Source: a virus. Taken from it: 24,897 bases of DNA. The stretch covers positions 1 to 24,897 of the IMG/VR virus record IMGVR_UViG_3300043446_002781; one strand, written 5' to 3'. Position 1 is the stretch's first letter. Each line of letters starts with the position of its first letter. Under the pieces are notes generated by a model that saw nothing but the letters and a program-made list of their open reading frames with translations, made no database searches and had not been told where the DNA came from. A program made the translations under genes and the position numbers. Of the stretch, positions 7,433 to 14,487 are shown in pieces.

Positions 7433-8261
7433 TTTTCAATTCTCTCAATGTAATTATTCTATCATTTGGTTTACCATAGGTAAAGAATTCTTCCAACGTG
7501 TATTCATCTCTAAGTTCTGTCCACCATTTTTGGTACGCTTTATAAGAAAATTGCAAGTCAGTTCTTTCATCTTTTCTGCAGATATTTTCTGGATAACTAC
7601 CCATATTTTGATTTACAGAAATTAATGGTAAACAATAAGTTTTTCCATTGTGACCAAGAAAATAATCTACTGTAAAATTAGGAGGCAGTGTCCATTGACG
7701 ATTAGATATTTTTTGAGAAAGATCAAATTTACCATCTTTATAATGAAGACTTATTATTTTTTCAGCATATCTTCTATTAATTAAAGAAGCGCCTACACCA
7801 TGGCCAGATAAAATGGGATGCAAGAAACACGGAATTATATTTGGGTTTTCAAAACTCATCTGTATACAATCCCAATCATATGGAATATTATTCATTAAAT
7901 ATTGCCAATCAAAATGCCAATACTCAATGAAACTAAGATCGTAGTCGTCTTCCATCAGAATCAAATGTTTCTCATTAGTAGTCTCCAACCAATTTTTTAT
8001 TATTTGTAGATAAGAAAGAGCAATGCTCATATCAGTAATGTGACGATCTTTTTTCTTATAATTATCAAAAGAATTTAAAATAACCAAATCTTTCCAATCT
8101 TCATAGGTTGAAAATTGATATTTGGATCCAGATACTTTTTTATAATCTCTAATTCCCCAATAATCATATTGGGATTCAGTATATTCTTGTTTATCTAGCC
8201 TTTCATCAAGAGTCAATAAAGCAATAGGTGGAAGACCTTTTAGTTTATTACTTAAATTCAT
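7425..8261 (-). CDS. GT25-like glycosyltransferase (copy 2)
   Basis: A 278-residue GT25-like protein starting MNLSNKLKGLPPIALLTLDE. I use the ATG at 8261; the 8267 alternative is a TTG. It carries the DERLDKQEY version of the INLxxRxDR signature, VSGSKYQ, LMEDDYD (Glu104-Asp106) followed by LSFIEYWHFDW, an ASLINRRYAEKI acceptor-side helix, and the C-terminal YTLEEFFTYGKPND tail. It is the close sister of the next gene (8248): an 80-bp stretch (7708-7787) is identical to 8549-8628. It overlaps the upstream gene by 14 bp. Whether the EDD site is active is likely but unproven. Confidence 0.87.
   Translation of the reverse strand: MNLSNKLKGLPPIALLTLDERLDKQEYTESQYDYWGIRDYKKVSGSKYQFSTYEDWKDLVILNSFDNYKKKDRHITDMSIALSYLQIIKNWLETTNEKHLILMEDDYDLSFIEYWHFDWQYLMNNIPYDWDCIQMSFENPNIIPCFLHPILSGHGVGASLINRRYAEKIISLHYKDGKFDLSQKISNRQWTLPPNFTVDYFLGHNGKTYCLPLISVNQNMGSYPENICRKDERTDLQFSYKAYQKWWTELRDEYTLEEFFTYGKPNDRIITLRELKNV
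7708..7787. repeat. 80-bp exact repeat, unit 1 (in GT25-like copy 2)
   Basis: This stretch is identical base for base to 8549-8628 in the neighbouring paralog, 841 bp away. It encodes the segment from the FDLSQKI region through the RRYAEKI helix. It marks recent duplication or gene conversion between the two genes and could support recombination that deletes or duplicates a copy. Confidence 0.85.
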
Positions 8262-9108
8262 TTTCAAACTCTTTTGGTGTAATTATTTTATCATTTGGTT
8301 TACCATAGGTAAAAAACTCTTCCAAAGTATACTGATCTCTTAATTCTGTCCACCATTTTTGATAGGCTTTATAAGAAAACTCTAAATCAACCCGTTCCTT
8401 TTTCCGATCAATATTTTGAGCCCAACTACCAAGATTCTGATTTACAGATATTAAAGGAATGCAATAAGTTTTTCCGTTGTGTCCAAGAAAATAATCTGTA
8501 GTAAAATTTGGCATTTCTAATCCAGAATATGACCATTTGTAATTACAAATTTTTTGAGAAAGATCAAATTTACCATCTTTATAATGAAGACTTATTATTT
8601 TTTCAGCATATCTTCTATTAATTAAAGAGGCTCCGGTGTCATGGCCAGATAGAATGGGATGCAAATAACAGGGCACAAGTTTCTCATTTTCAAAACTCAT
8701 TTGAATACAGTCCCAATCGTATGGGAGGTTATTCATCAGACATTCCCAATCAAAATGCCAATGTTCAATAAAACTAAGGTCATAATCATCCTCCATGATG
8801 ATTACATACTGATCATTCGTAGTTTCTAACCAATTTTTAATGTTGATTAGATGAGCAAGAGTTATAGAAATCTCTGCAATATGCCAATTTTTTCTTTTAT
8901 ATCCCTCAGGGAATGGATTCAGAATAACCAAGTCTTTCCAGTAATCTTCATAGGTTGAGAGTTGATACTTAGATCCAGACACTACTGTATAATCTTTGAT
9001 CCCCCAATAATCATATTGGGTTTCAGTATATTCTTTTTTATCAGATCTTTCATCAATAGTGGCTAAAATGATAGGTGGAAGTCCTTTCAATTTATCTTTT
9101 AAGTTCAT
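8248..9108 (-). CDS. GT25-like glycosyltransferase (copy 3)
   Basis: A 286-residue GT25-like protein starting MNLKDKLKGLPPIILATIDE. The start is supported by its alignment with copies 2 and 4 and by a 17-bp overlap with the upstream gene. Motifs: DERSDKKEY, VSGSKYQ, IMEDDYD (Glu106-Asp108) with SFIEHWHFDW, ASLINRRYAEKI, and YTLEEFFTYGKPND. It is nearly co-linear with copy 2, showing recent tandem duplication, but differs in the loop after residue 65 and in the segment after FDLSQKI, where acceptor recognition could lie. Confidence 0.87.
   Translation of the reverse strand: MNLKDKLKGLPPIILATIDERSDKKEYTETQYDYWGIKDYTVVSGSKYQLSTYEDYWKDLVILNPFPEGYKRKNWHIAEISITLAHLINIKNWLETTNDQYVIIMEDDYDLSFIEHWHFDWECLMNNLPYDWDCIQMSFENEKLVPCYLHPILSGHDTGASLINRRYAEKIISLHYKDGKFDLSQKICNYKWSYSGLEMPNFTTDYFLGHNGKTYCIPLISVNQNLGSWAQNIDRKKERVDLEFSYKAYQKWWTELRDQYTLEEFFTYGKPNDKIITPKEFENEFK
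8549..8628. repeat. 80-bp exact repeat, unit 2 (in GT25-like copy 3)
   Basis: Identical to 7708-7787. Outside this block the two genes remain alike but diverge at both ends, so the block stands out as the most recently shared part. Confidence 0.85.
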
Positions 9109-9916
9109 GATTAACTTCTACAATTAATTGACTTCTCTTAACTGAATTCAAATAAAAAATATCGTCTAAAGTATAATCTTTAGATTTATTTTTCCACCAA
9201 TCTAAAACTAAAACATCACAATTTTTAGACATGTTATTTATTTTTCCATTTCTAAGTCCATCACTTAGAAAATTATAATTTGTCGTAAAAAGTGGAATTG
9301 AATATGTAATTCCTATTTGATATAAAACAAAGTCCACAGATTGATAGTGATACTCTGGCCAATTTTTGTTGTATCCATAATTGGAATACAATTTGAATTT
9401 ATTATCTATGTAATGAAGATTGATAAGTTTTTGTGCGTATGATCTATTAATCAATATGCATCCAGTTGAATGGTTATTTCTATTCCACTTGGATAAATTC
9501 ATTGTCAAAAACTTTTCTCCAATGATATGGAGTTGAATACATTCCCAGTTACAAGGTAACTTACTAATAAATGTATTCCAATCAAAATTCCAATGTTCAA
9601 CTGACTCTAAACAAAAATCATCTTCGACAACTAAACAAGTTTCAGAAACATTAGAGTTGTACCAATCAATTATACCGTGCATCCGATCAATTAAAGTAGC
9701 TAAGAACCACACTTGAGTTCTAAGCTTATTCATAATGAGTTTTGATTTCCACTCATCATAATTATCTACTGAGTACCTGGAAGAATTTACTCTATAATAA
9801 TCACTTATACCATAAGTATAAAATTGGTGTTCTAGATATTCTTTGCGATCCGTTCGATGGTCTAAATTAAAATAATAAATGGGAGGAAGACCATCTAACT
9901 TAGAGTGAATACCCAT
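9092..9916 (-). CDS. GT25-like glycosyltransferase (copy 4)
   Basis: A 274-residue GT25-like protein, the most divergent of the tandem set. It keeps YYFNLDHRTDRKEYL (from residue 14), VNSSRYS, VVEDDFC (Glu98-Asp100) with SVEHWNFDW, and TGCILINRSYAQKL. The C-terminal tail is altered: DDIFYLNSVKR replaces the EDFFTYGKPND seen in the others. Its N-terminal half is closer to copy 1 than to copies 2-3. The ATG overlaps the upstream stop as TAATG. A different acceptor or donor from the sister genes is likely. Confidence 0.85.
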   Translation of the reverse strand: MGIHSKLDGLPPIYYFNLDHRTDRKEYLEHQFYTYGISDYYRVNSSRYSVDNYDEWKSKLIMNKLRTQVWFLATLIDRMHGIIDWYNSNVSETCLVVEDDFCLESVEHWNFDWNTFISKLPCNWECIQLHIIGEKFLTMNLSKWNRNNHSTGCILINRSYAQKLINLHYIDNKFKLYSNYGYNKNWPEYHYQSVDFVLYQIGITYSIPLFTTNYNFLSDGLRNGKINNMSKNCDVLVLDWWKNKSKDYTLDDIFYLNSVKRSQLIVEVNHELKR

Positions 9917-10710
9917 TAGTAGTTTACATACTCCACCATATCACCGTCGTTTTCTTTCCCATAAGAAAAGAAGTCTTCTAAAGTGAAATTATCTCTTTTA
10001 TTTTGCCACCAATCATAGTAAATGTCTCTACAAATAAAATGGTGTTTTTTGGGAACTCTATCTAGATACGGATTTTGAGTGATAAGAGGAATTTGATATG
10101 TTTTCCCCAAAAAAGGAAGAAAAGTATCTAATGAAACAACTCTGTAACCGGTGTTAAAAGGATGTCTCCCATATTTACGGATTAACATATACTTTTCTTT
10201 GACATAATGCAAATTAATTAACTTCTGAGCAAAGTGTCTATTAATTAAAACGGGACCAAAGGTACTATTTTGATCTTTTGGATAAAGAAAAAATGGAATA
10301 TATCGTGTAGATTCAAATCCCAATTGAATACAATCCCAATCATAAGGAATATTTGACATTAGATATTCCCAATCAAAGTGCCAGTGTTCAATCAAATTTA
10401 AATCATAATCATCTTCCATCAAAATTAAATACTTTTCATCGGTCGTCTCCAACCAATATCTAATCATTTCAAGAGTAGAAAGAGTGATCGAAGCAGATAA
10501 CCTATGAGGTTTAGTAATAATTAATTTTGGAAAATGTAAAATATTTTCCCAATCATTATAATTTTCCACAAGGTAATTTGATCCAGAAAATCTCTTTACA
10601 TTGTTGAGATTCCATTTCTCAAATTGTCTTTCCATGTATTTTCTTCTGTCTACTTCAGAATCTAAATTAAGATAGTAGATGCTGGGAATACCTTTAAGTT
10701 TATCAGACAT
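9916..10710 (-). CDS. GT25-like glycosyltransferase (copy 5)
   Basis: A 264-residue GT25-like protein. I place the start at the ATG at 10710 (MSDKLKGIPSIYYLNLD) because this matches the N-termini of the paralogs and gives an 8-bp overlap with the upstream oxygenase. The frame stays open further upstream. Motifs: YYLNLDSEVDRRKYM, FSGSNYL, ILMEDDYD (Glu99-Asp101) followed by LNLIEHWHFDW, a PVLINRHFAQKL helix, and FTLEDFFSYGKEND at the end. It is the first of the glycosyltransferase run and directly follows the double 2OG oxygenase. Confidence 0.86.
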   Translation of the reverse strand: MSDKLKGIPSIYYLNLDSEVDRRKYMERQFEKWNLNNVKRFSGSNYLVENYNDWENILHFPKLIITKPHRLSASITLSTLEMIRYWLETTDEKYLILMEDDYDLNLIEHWHFDWEYLMSNIPYDWDCIQLGFESTRYIPFFLYPKDQNSTFGPVLINRHFAQKLINLHYVKEKYMLIRKYGRHPFNTGYRVVSLDTFLPFLGKTYQIPLITQNPYLDRVPKKHHFICRDIYYDWWQNKRDNFTLEDFFSYGKENDGDMVEYVNY

Positions 10711-11905
10711 ACCATGTAATGATTGAATATCTAGTTCCCGAAGTAACAGGCATGACCTCATGTGGAAACATAAAGTTAGAAGGGAACATTACTATAGATC
10801 CTTTGGCGCCCTTGATAATAATTTCTCTATCAAAAAATGCAAATTCTCCACCATCATAATCATCATTCAGCAAGAAGGAACAACTTACGGATCTCTGTTG
10901 AGCTTTAAATGAATCCGTATGTTGAGTATAAAATTGACCCTCTTTGTATCTTAACAAATCATATCCTGTGTCAATTTCTGAAGCAACTTCTGGAAATAAT
11001 TTCCTATACTCATTTATTGCTTTTGAGGCACAAATATAAAAATCTTCATCTATCTTTTTTCTAATATCATAATTCTCATCAAGCACATTACCCAATGTAA
11101 TACTAATGACATCACAATTTCTAATATTAGTTTCTACTGTACCGCTCGCAATACTAGTTGGTTGCCAAAGAATAGATTCACTATACTCCTTTAAAATTCT
11201 ATCACATAATTCATCAGGAACAACATTATCCAATGTAAAAATATAATCATCCAAAGATTTTTTACTCTTGGAAGAAATTATATTTTTTTCGATTATTTTC
11301 TGTTCAACAGGTGATGACTTTTCGGAGATTGTTCCAACGGAGGTATTTTCTGTTTCTGGTTTACAATCTTCCCTAAGTTTATCAAAATATGTATAGGCGC
11401 AATCTCCACGACTTCTTACATAGTGTAAGAAAACTTGAGTATAATATTCACCGCCATATTTTTCTCTCCAATGAGGTGCAGTTCTACCAAGATATATCAT
11501 TGCATCCCCTGGATTTAAATCTACAGAGCGTTGCTCTCCGTTTGGAGTTTCAATCCATATTGGCCAAGTAGAATCTCCATGCAAATGTAATGTCAATGAT
11601 ATCTCACAAGCATCTCTATCCGTATGATGGAGTAATTCACTTCCATTTTTATATACTCTTGCATAGGTATAAGTAGGTAAAACCGTTTCTCCAATTGCAG
11701 AAGAGACTTCTGGAGTTTTTTCGCAGAGTAATTCTAGAAATGGAATATAATTATATGCAGAAAAAGAATCTGGAGCCTGTGCATCTCCATCCAAATTGTT
11801 TTCTTTGCAATATTTTAAAAACTCAAATGAAAGATCTGATGATCTTTCCGTTGAAATAAAATTTGGCAATACAATATAGTTGCTTTCAATTAATTTATTA
11901 TTCAT
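10703..11905 (-). CDS. Fusion of two 2OG-Fe(II) oxygenase domains (prolyl-4-hydroxylase-like)
   Basis: A 400-residue protein with two oxygenase domains. Domain 1 (about 1-170) has LLHHTDRDAC (His94, Asp96) and a distal His145 in RTAPHWRE. Domain 2 (about 220-400) is prolyl-4-hydroxylase-like: YKEGQFYTQHTDS (His329, Asp331), DYDGGEFAFF, a distal His382 in FPHEVMPV and Arg392 in GTRYSIITW. A Lys/Ser/Glu-rich linker of about 40 residues separates them. Each domain thus has a complete iron triad. It opens the island B chain and overlaps the first GT25-like gene by 8 bp. Hydroxylation of proline, lysine or another residue in a protein is the family's commonest use; a small-molecule substrate is possible. 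Domain calls are secure, substrate unknown. Confidence 0.9.
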   Translation of the reverse strand: MNNKLIESNYIVLPNFISTERSSDLSFEFLKYCKENNLDGDAQAPDSFSAYNYIPFLELLCEKTPEVSSAIGETVLPTYTYARVYKNGSELLHHTDRDACEISLTLHLHGDSTWPIWIETPNGEQRSVDLNPGDAMIYLGRTAPHWREKYGGEYYTQVFLHYVRSRGDCAYTYFDKLREDCKPETENTSVGTISEKSSPVEQKIIEKNIISSKSKKSLDDYIFTLDNVVPDELCDRILKEYSESILWQPTSIASGTVETNIRNCDVISITLGNVLDENYDIRKKIDEDFYICASKAINEYRKLFPEVASEIDTGYDLLRYKEGQFYTQHTDSFKAQQRSVSCSFLLNDDYDGGEFAFFDREIIIKGAKGSIVMFPSNFMFPHEVMPVTSGTRYSIITWYV

Positions 11906-11922
11906 GAGATATAATCAATAAT

Positions 11923-12357
11923 TTAAATTTCTTTCAAAAGTTCTTCAATATCGTAGAATAAATCTTCATCTTCATCTTCTTCATTATTTGAAGCTGGAAT
12001 ATGCGTTTCCAGAAACTGCACCTGTCTAAGTTCCTCTTCTTCTTTTTTTAATCTTTCTTGTTCTTCCAAGTATTTTTTAAACAACTCATCTTCTTCTTGT
12101 TTTTTTGCCTTCCACTGGTCAATTGCTTTTTCAAAGCTACAAACTCCTTCCAAGACTAAAGAAGTAATTTTTAAATTTTGAGCAGGACCAACAAACTCAA
12201 TTTCACCCTCCCCAATACCATCATCATCCTCGTCTAACCATTGAATAGCATGAACTTTTTTGTCCTCAATGTTGGGAATCCAACTTAGGTCGATGTCTAG
12301 ATAACACTTTTCATCTATATAAACAGCATTATCTGCCGGTATAATGGTCAGTTTCAT
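11923..12357 (-). CDS. Acidic protein of the tail-fibre-region type, 144 aa
   Basis: A 144-residue protein. Residues 1-65 resemble a short domain common next to tail-fibre genes in myoviruses: MKLTIIPADNAVYIDEKCY, then DLSWIPN, KVHAIQW and EIEFVGP. The remainder is a charged coiled-coil-like helix (WKAKKQEEDELFKKYLEEQ) and a very acidic C-terminus (NEEDEDEDLFYDIEELL). This architecture resembles tail-fibre-assembly-type proteins, and the gene lies 3 bp after a Cys-rich protein and close to two collar-type genes. A chaperone or structural accessory role for fibres is inferred from neighbourhood only. Confidence 0.8.
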   Translation of the reverse strand: MKLTIIPADNAVYIDEKCYLDIDLSWIPNIEDKKVHAIQWLDEDDDGIGEGEIEFVGPAQNLKITSLVLEGVCSFEKAIDQWKAKKQEEDELFKKYLEEQERLKKEEEELRQVQFLETHIPASNNEEDEDEDLFYDIEELLKEI

Positions 12358-12360
12358 TTT

Positions 12361-12708
12361 TTATTCCCCTACATTTGTTTCTGGCAATATATTTGTATTA
12401 GTCAAAGAAGTGACATTTACTGGCAAAACACCATTTTGTTGAAGTGCTTCAATATATAGTTCTCTATTTTGATTGTTAGATTTTACTACTTCATTTCTAA
12501 ACGACTCTACTGCTGCTCCAGTTTGTCTTTGTTGTTGAGAATTTTCAATAGTTAACATAGGCATCCAAGTTACCGCACATGCCCAATGATCTACATCTTC
12601 TCCAGTATTTGGATTCATTCCTCTTACATGCATCCACCAAGAACATTTATGTTCAACACAATCTTTTTTAATTAGAGGGCAAAAAGTTCCAGATTGATTT
12701 TTTTTCAT
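12361..12708 (-). CDS. Cys-rich marine phage hypothetical protein, 115 aa
   Basis: A 115-residue protein. The N-terminal half holds four Cys with His and Trp (TFCPLIKKDCVEHKCSWWMH and WACAVTW), an arrangement that could bind zinc or an iron-sulfur cluster. The C-terminal half is a Gln/Asn-rich helix (ENSQQQRQTGAAVESFRNEV) and a low-complexity tail. I have seen this type of small protein as a common neighbour of fibre genes in marine phages, but know no experimental function. A sigma70-like promoter lies just upstream (12730-12758). Confidence 0.82.
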   Translation of the reverse strand: MKKNQSGTFCPLIKKDCVEHKCSWWMHVRGMNPNTGEDVDHWACAVTWMPMLTIENSQQQRQTGAAVESFRNEVVKSNNQNRELYIEALQQNGVLPVNVTSLTNTNILPETNVGE

Positions 12709-12729
12709 ATTAAAAAAATAATATCTTTT

Positions 12730-12758
12730 ATTATATCAGAAATTAATTAAAAGTGCAA
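12730..12758 (-). promoter_or_regulatory. Sigma70-like promoter upstream of 12708
   Basis: On the minus strand a -35 box TTGCAC (12753-12758) and a perfect -10 box TATAAT (12730-12735) are separated by 17 bp. The promoter overlaps the stop codon region of the preceding collar gene and would drive the Cys-rich protein, the acidic protein and perhaps island B. This is a visual match to the consensus. Confidence 0.65.
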
Positions 12759-13264
12759 ACGATAACATCAATATATTGAAGTCTGAGATCAAAACTAGTA
12801 GAAAGGCTACCTGTACCAGACCAAGGATGACTATGAGATCCACCGCCGCTGGAGGGTCCAGATCCAGTAGTGGTGGCATTCCTAGTCCAACCGGCAGCGC
12901 TACTAACATCACCGGCGCCTGGACTGAAAGATACCCCTCCTTGAGGGTGTGTATGTCCGGGTATTTGTGAAGCACTAAGAGTAGTGGATCCAGTACTCCC
13001 ACTTAAAGGTATATTTGTAACTGATATTGGTGTAGTAGAAGTAGGAAAGATAGTACTAAAAGCTGTGGTTCCGCCTGTACCTCCACCATTTCCAGTAACA
13101 ACTCTAAGTGTTCTGTCATTATTAGATGTAGATTTTGTCCATCCAGTAGGAGCGGCTGTTTGAAAAAATATTGATACACTACTTTGTGGTATTATACCAT
13201 ACTTTGAAGACAAACTTGTACCATCATCAAAAGTTACTCCAGTGGATGTTATTTTGGTTGTCAT
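12743..13264 (-). CDS. Tail-collar-type fibre tip protein (copy 1)
   Basis: A 173-residue protein with the phage tail collar / microcystin-dependent-protein-like pattern: a short beta start (TKITSTGVTFDDGTSL), the conserved IFFQTAAPTGWTKST element (about 33-47), RTLRVVTGNGGG, then a Gly/Ser/Thr-rich region and a final strand YIDVIVCTFN. Two HxH motifs (GHTHPQ and SHSHPW) sit in the Gly-rich part; in T4 gp37 such motifs bind iron along the fibre tip. It is probably a virion protein at the end of a short or side fibre. It is paralogous to the next gene (13302), and a near-match late promoter precedes it. Confidence 0.85.
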   Translation of the reverse strand: MTTKITSTGVTFDDGTSLSSKYGIIPQSSVSIFFQTAAPTGWTKSTSNNDRTLRVVTGNGGGTGGTTAFSTIFPTSTTPISVTNIPLSGSTGSTTLSASQIPGHTHPQGGVSFSPGAGDVSSAAGWTRNATTTGSGPSSGGGSHSHPWSGTGSLSTSFDLRLQYIDVIVCTFN

Positions 13265-13298
13265 ATTATATAATGTAAACTACGGATCTTATTAAAAG

Positions 13299-13306
13299 TA
13301 TTTATC
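13299..13306 (-). promoter_or_regulatory. Near-match T4-type late promoter
   Basis: GATAAATA followed by CTTTT on the minus strand differs from TATAAATA at one base. It overlaps the TAA stop of the upstream collar gene and lies about 35 bp before the ATG at 13264. The perfect copy in the same position before the paralogous gene supports it. Confidence 0.5.
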
Positions 13307-13913
13307 CATCAAAAGAACAAACAATAACATCAATATAACGAACAGCTAAAGAAATTGGAACACTAATAGGAGCAGTTGCAGCAACAGGATGATCATGTGT
13401 TGCAGCAGTAGCAGGACTAATATTACTTCCAGTGGAGGGAGTATTTCTCACCCAAGGCCCAGTTCCACCAGGAGCGGGCCTTCCCACATCACCACCACTC
13501 CAACTATTAAAACTGCCGTCGGGGTTGAATACTGCTGGATTTGCAGATAATGAATAAACCGAACTGGGTGTAGAATGGTCGTGAATGGGTATTTCACCCT
13601 CAGCTAAAGGGTGGCCTCCTGTTTTATCGGTAGTGCCAACATTACCAGCATAGTTAAAATATGTGCTGGTCATCATAGATGAAAAAGCGTTGCTTCCGGC
13701 TACTCCTCCTCCACTTCCACTCACAACTCTAAGTGCTCTATCATTAAGTGAAGTTGTAGTTCCAGGTTTAGTAGTTAATTTTGTCCATCCGGTAGGAGCA
13801 GATGCTTGAAAAAATATCCAAGCAGTATTTTTAGGAAAAATCCAAGTTCTTGTAGTTATTTCATCTACAGGAGAATCCGTAAATCTTAATGCTGTAGATG
13901 TCAATTTAGCCAT
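13302..13913 (-). CDS. Tail-collar-type fibre tip protein (copy 2)
   Basis: A 203-residue paralog of the protein at 12743. It has the same order of parts: TSTALRFTDSPVDE, WIFFQASAPTGWTKLTT (about 32-48), DRALRVVSGSGGG, a Gly/Pro/Ser/Thr-rich middle and the closing strand RYIDVIVCSFDG. Two HxH motifs (IHDHST, THDHPV) are present. It is longer than copy 1 mainly in the middle region. The fold fits the collar domain of phage fibres that contact the host surface. A perfect late promoter stands directly upstream, consistent with expression as a virion component. Confidence 0.87.
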   Translation of the reverse strand: MAKLTSTALRFTDSPVDEITTRTWIFPKNTAWIFFQASAPTGWTKLTTKPGTTTSLNDRALRVVSGSGGGVAGSNAFSSMMTSTYFNYAGNVGTTDKTGGHPLAEGEIPIHDHSTPSSVYSLSANPAVFNPDGSFNSWSGGDVGRPAPGGTGPWVRNTPSTGSNISPATAATHDHPVAATAPISVPISLAVRYIDVIVCSFDG

Positions 13914-13944
13914 TGGTTCTTATAAACTATTAGTTTCTTTAGAA

Positions 13945-13952
13945 TATTTATA
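13945..13952 (-). promoter_or_regulatory. T4-type late promoter TATAAATA
   Basis: An exact TATAAATA (minus strand) lies 32 bp before the ATG at 13913, immediately after the stop codon of the zinc-ribbon ORF. T4-like phages, including cyanomyoviruses, use this element for late transcription with a phage sigma factor (gp55) and sliding clamp. Its place before a fibre gene is as expected. Confidence 0.75.
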
Positions 13953-13954
13953 AT

Positions 13955-14152
13955 TCAATCTTTAGGCTTAGGTTTATTGCACTCATTACACCAATAAGAA
14001 AAACCACTTCTGAACTGTTTAACAACTTGAAAATGATTAGAAGTTAATGGCTTTTCTTCACCACATTTATCACATGTCCTTAGCGTATTGTTTTTTTGCT
14101 CGTTTGAGTTCTTTGAGTTCTGCTTTAATTTCCTTATAGGCAGTATTAGCAT
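13955..14152 (-). CDS. Zinc-ribbon ORF, start uncertain or frame-shifted
   Basis: The frame encodes a clear four-Cys zinc ribbon: CDKCGEEKPLTSNHFQ, about 20 residues, then WCNECNKPKPKD. Such knuckles occur in small phage proteins and next to HNH endonuclease domains. No convincing start lies close before it. The nearest ATG in frame is at 14152, but from there to about 14090 the neighbouring frame (14070-14243) is the coding one. The switch between frames falls near an A7 run (14091-14097); removing one A would fuse the two into a single helical plus zinc-ribbon protein. The ribbon-coding part is secure, its 5' end is not. Confidence 0.5.
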   Translation of the reverse strand: MLILPIRKLKQNSKNSNEQKNNTLRTCDKCGEEKPLTSNHFQVVKQFRSGFSYWCNECNKPKPKD

Positions 14153-14243
14153 CAATTTTTCCTCCCATTTCAAGGGCAACGATAATATCAACTCTTGTGC
14201 CAAAGTGAGCAATTGCCTTTTCAAATTGATCAAACTCATACAT
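14070..14243 (-). CDS. Small helical phage protein, 57 aa
   Basis: A 57-residue helical protein starting MYEFDQFEKAIAHFGTRVD and ending in a Lys-rich helix (AELKELKRAKKQYAKDM). The ATG at 14243 overlaps the upstream stop by 8 bp, which decides it over the earlier in-frame codon at 14270. The type is familiar from cyanophage genomes, but I know no function. Its end overlaps the zinc-ribbon frame; a frameshift at the A7 run near its C-terminus would extend it into that domain. Confidence 0.75.
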   Translation of the reverse strand: MYEFDQFEKAIAHFGTRVDIIVALEMGGKIDANTAYKEIKAELKELKRAKKQYAKDM

Positions 14244-14451
14244 CGTAATTAACTCCACAATGTTCTGCAATAATATCTATACGAGAATCTAAAGAGTTCT
14301 CCATACGATACAATTCGTTAGTAGTACTTATATTTTCTTCTTCAAGAACTCTAACTCTTTGTTCTAGATCTACAATTCTAGAGTAAAGTTCATCAATTAA
14401 AACAGGATCGTCAAGACCCCATTTTTTTTGAAACCAATTTGTTGCAATCAT
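14236..14451 (-). CDS. Small coiled-coil phage protein, 71 aa
   Basis: A 71-residue protein starting MIATNWFQKKWGLDDPVLID. Residues 18-60 show heptad-like spacing of Leu, Ile and Val (LYSRIVDLEQRVRVLEEENI), so a coiled coil is likely. There is no membrane segment. It is coupled to the next small gene by an 8-bp overlap. It resembles short coiled-coil proteins of cyanomyoviruses; the function is unknown. Confidence 0.78.
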   Translation of the reverse strand: MIATNWFQKKWGLDDPVLIDELYSRIVDLEQRVRVLEEENISTTNELYRMENSLDSRIDIIAEHCGVNYDV

Positions 14452-14487
14452 AATAAACCTTTTATTTTTAATTAATTTAGGAGAAAA

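Noticed and set aside
12736-13002. Second minus-strand frame within collar copy 1
   Set aside because: The hydrophobic Leu/Val/Pro-rich product is an alternate-frame reading of the Gly/Ser-rich collar sequence; the in-frame collar protein aligns with its paralog, so this one is a shadow.
14153-14239. N-terminal extension of the zinc-ribbon frame up to 14239
   Set aside because: The neighbouring frame is the coding one here; the translated extension is unconvincing Leu/Lys-rich sequence.
14452-14487. Possible promoter before the coiled-coil gene
   Set aside because: A TTGATT and an AT-rich -10 candidate can be found, but neither spacing nor -10 sequence is good.
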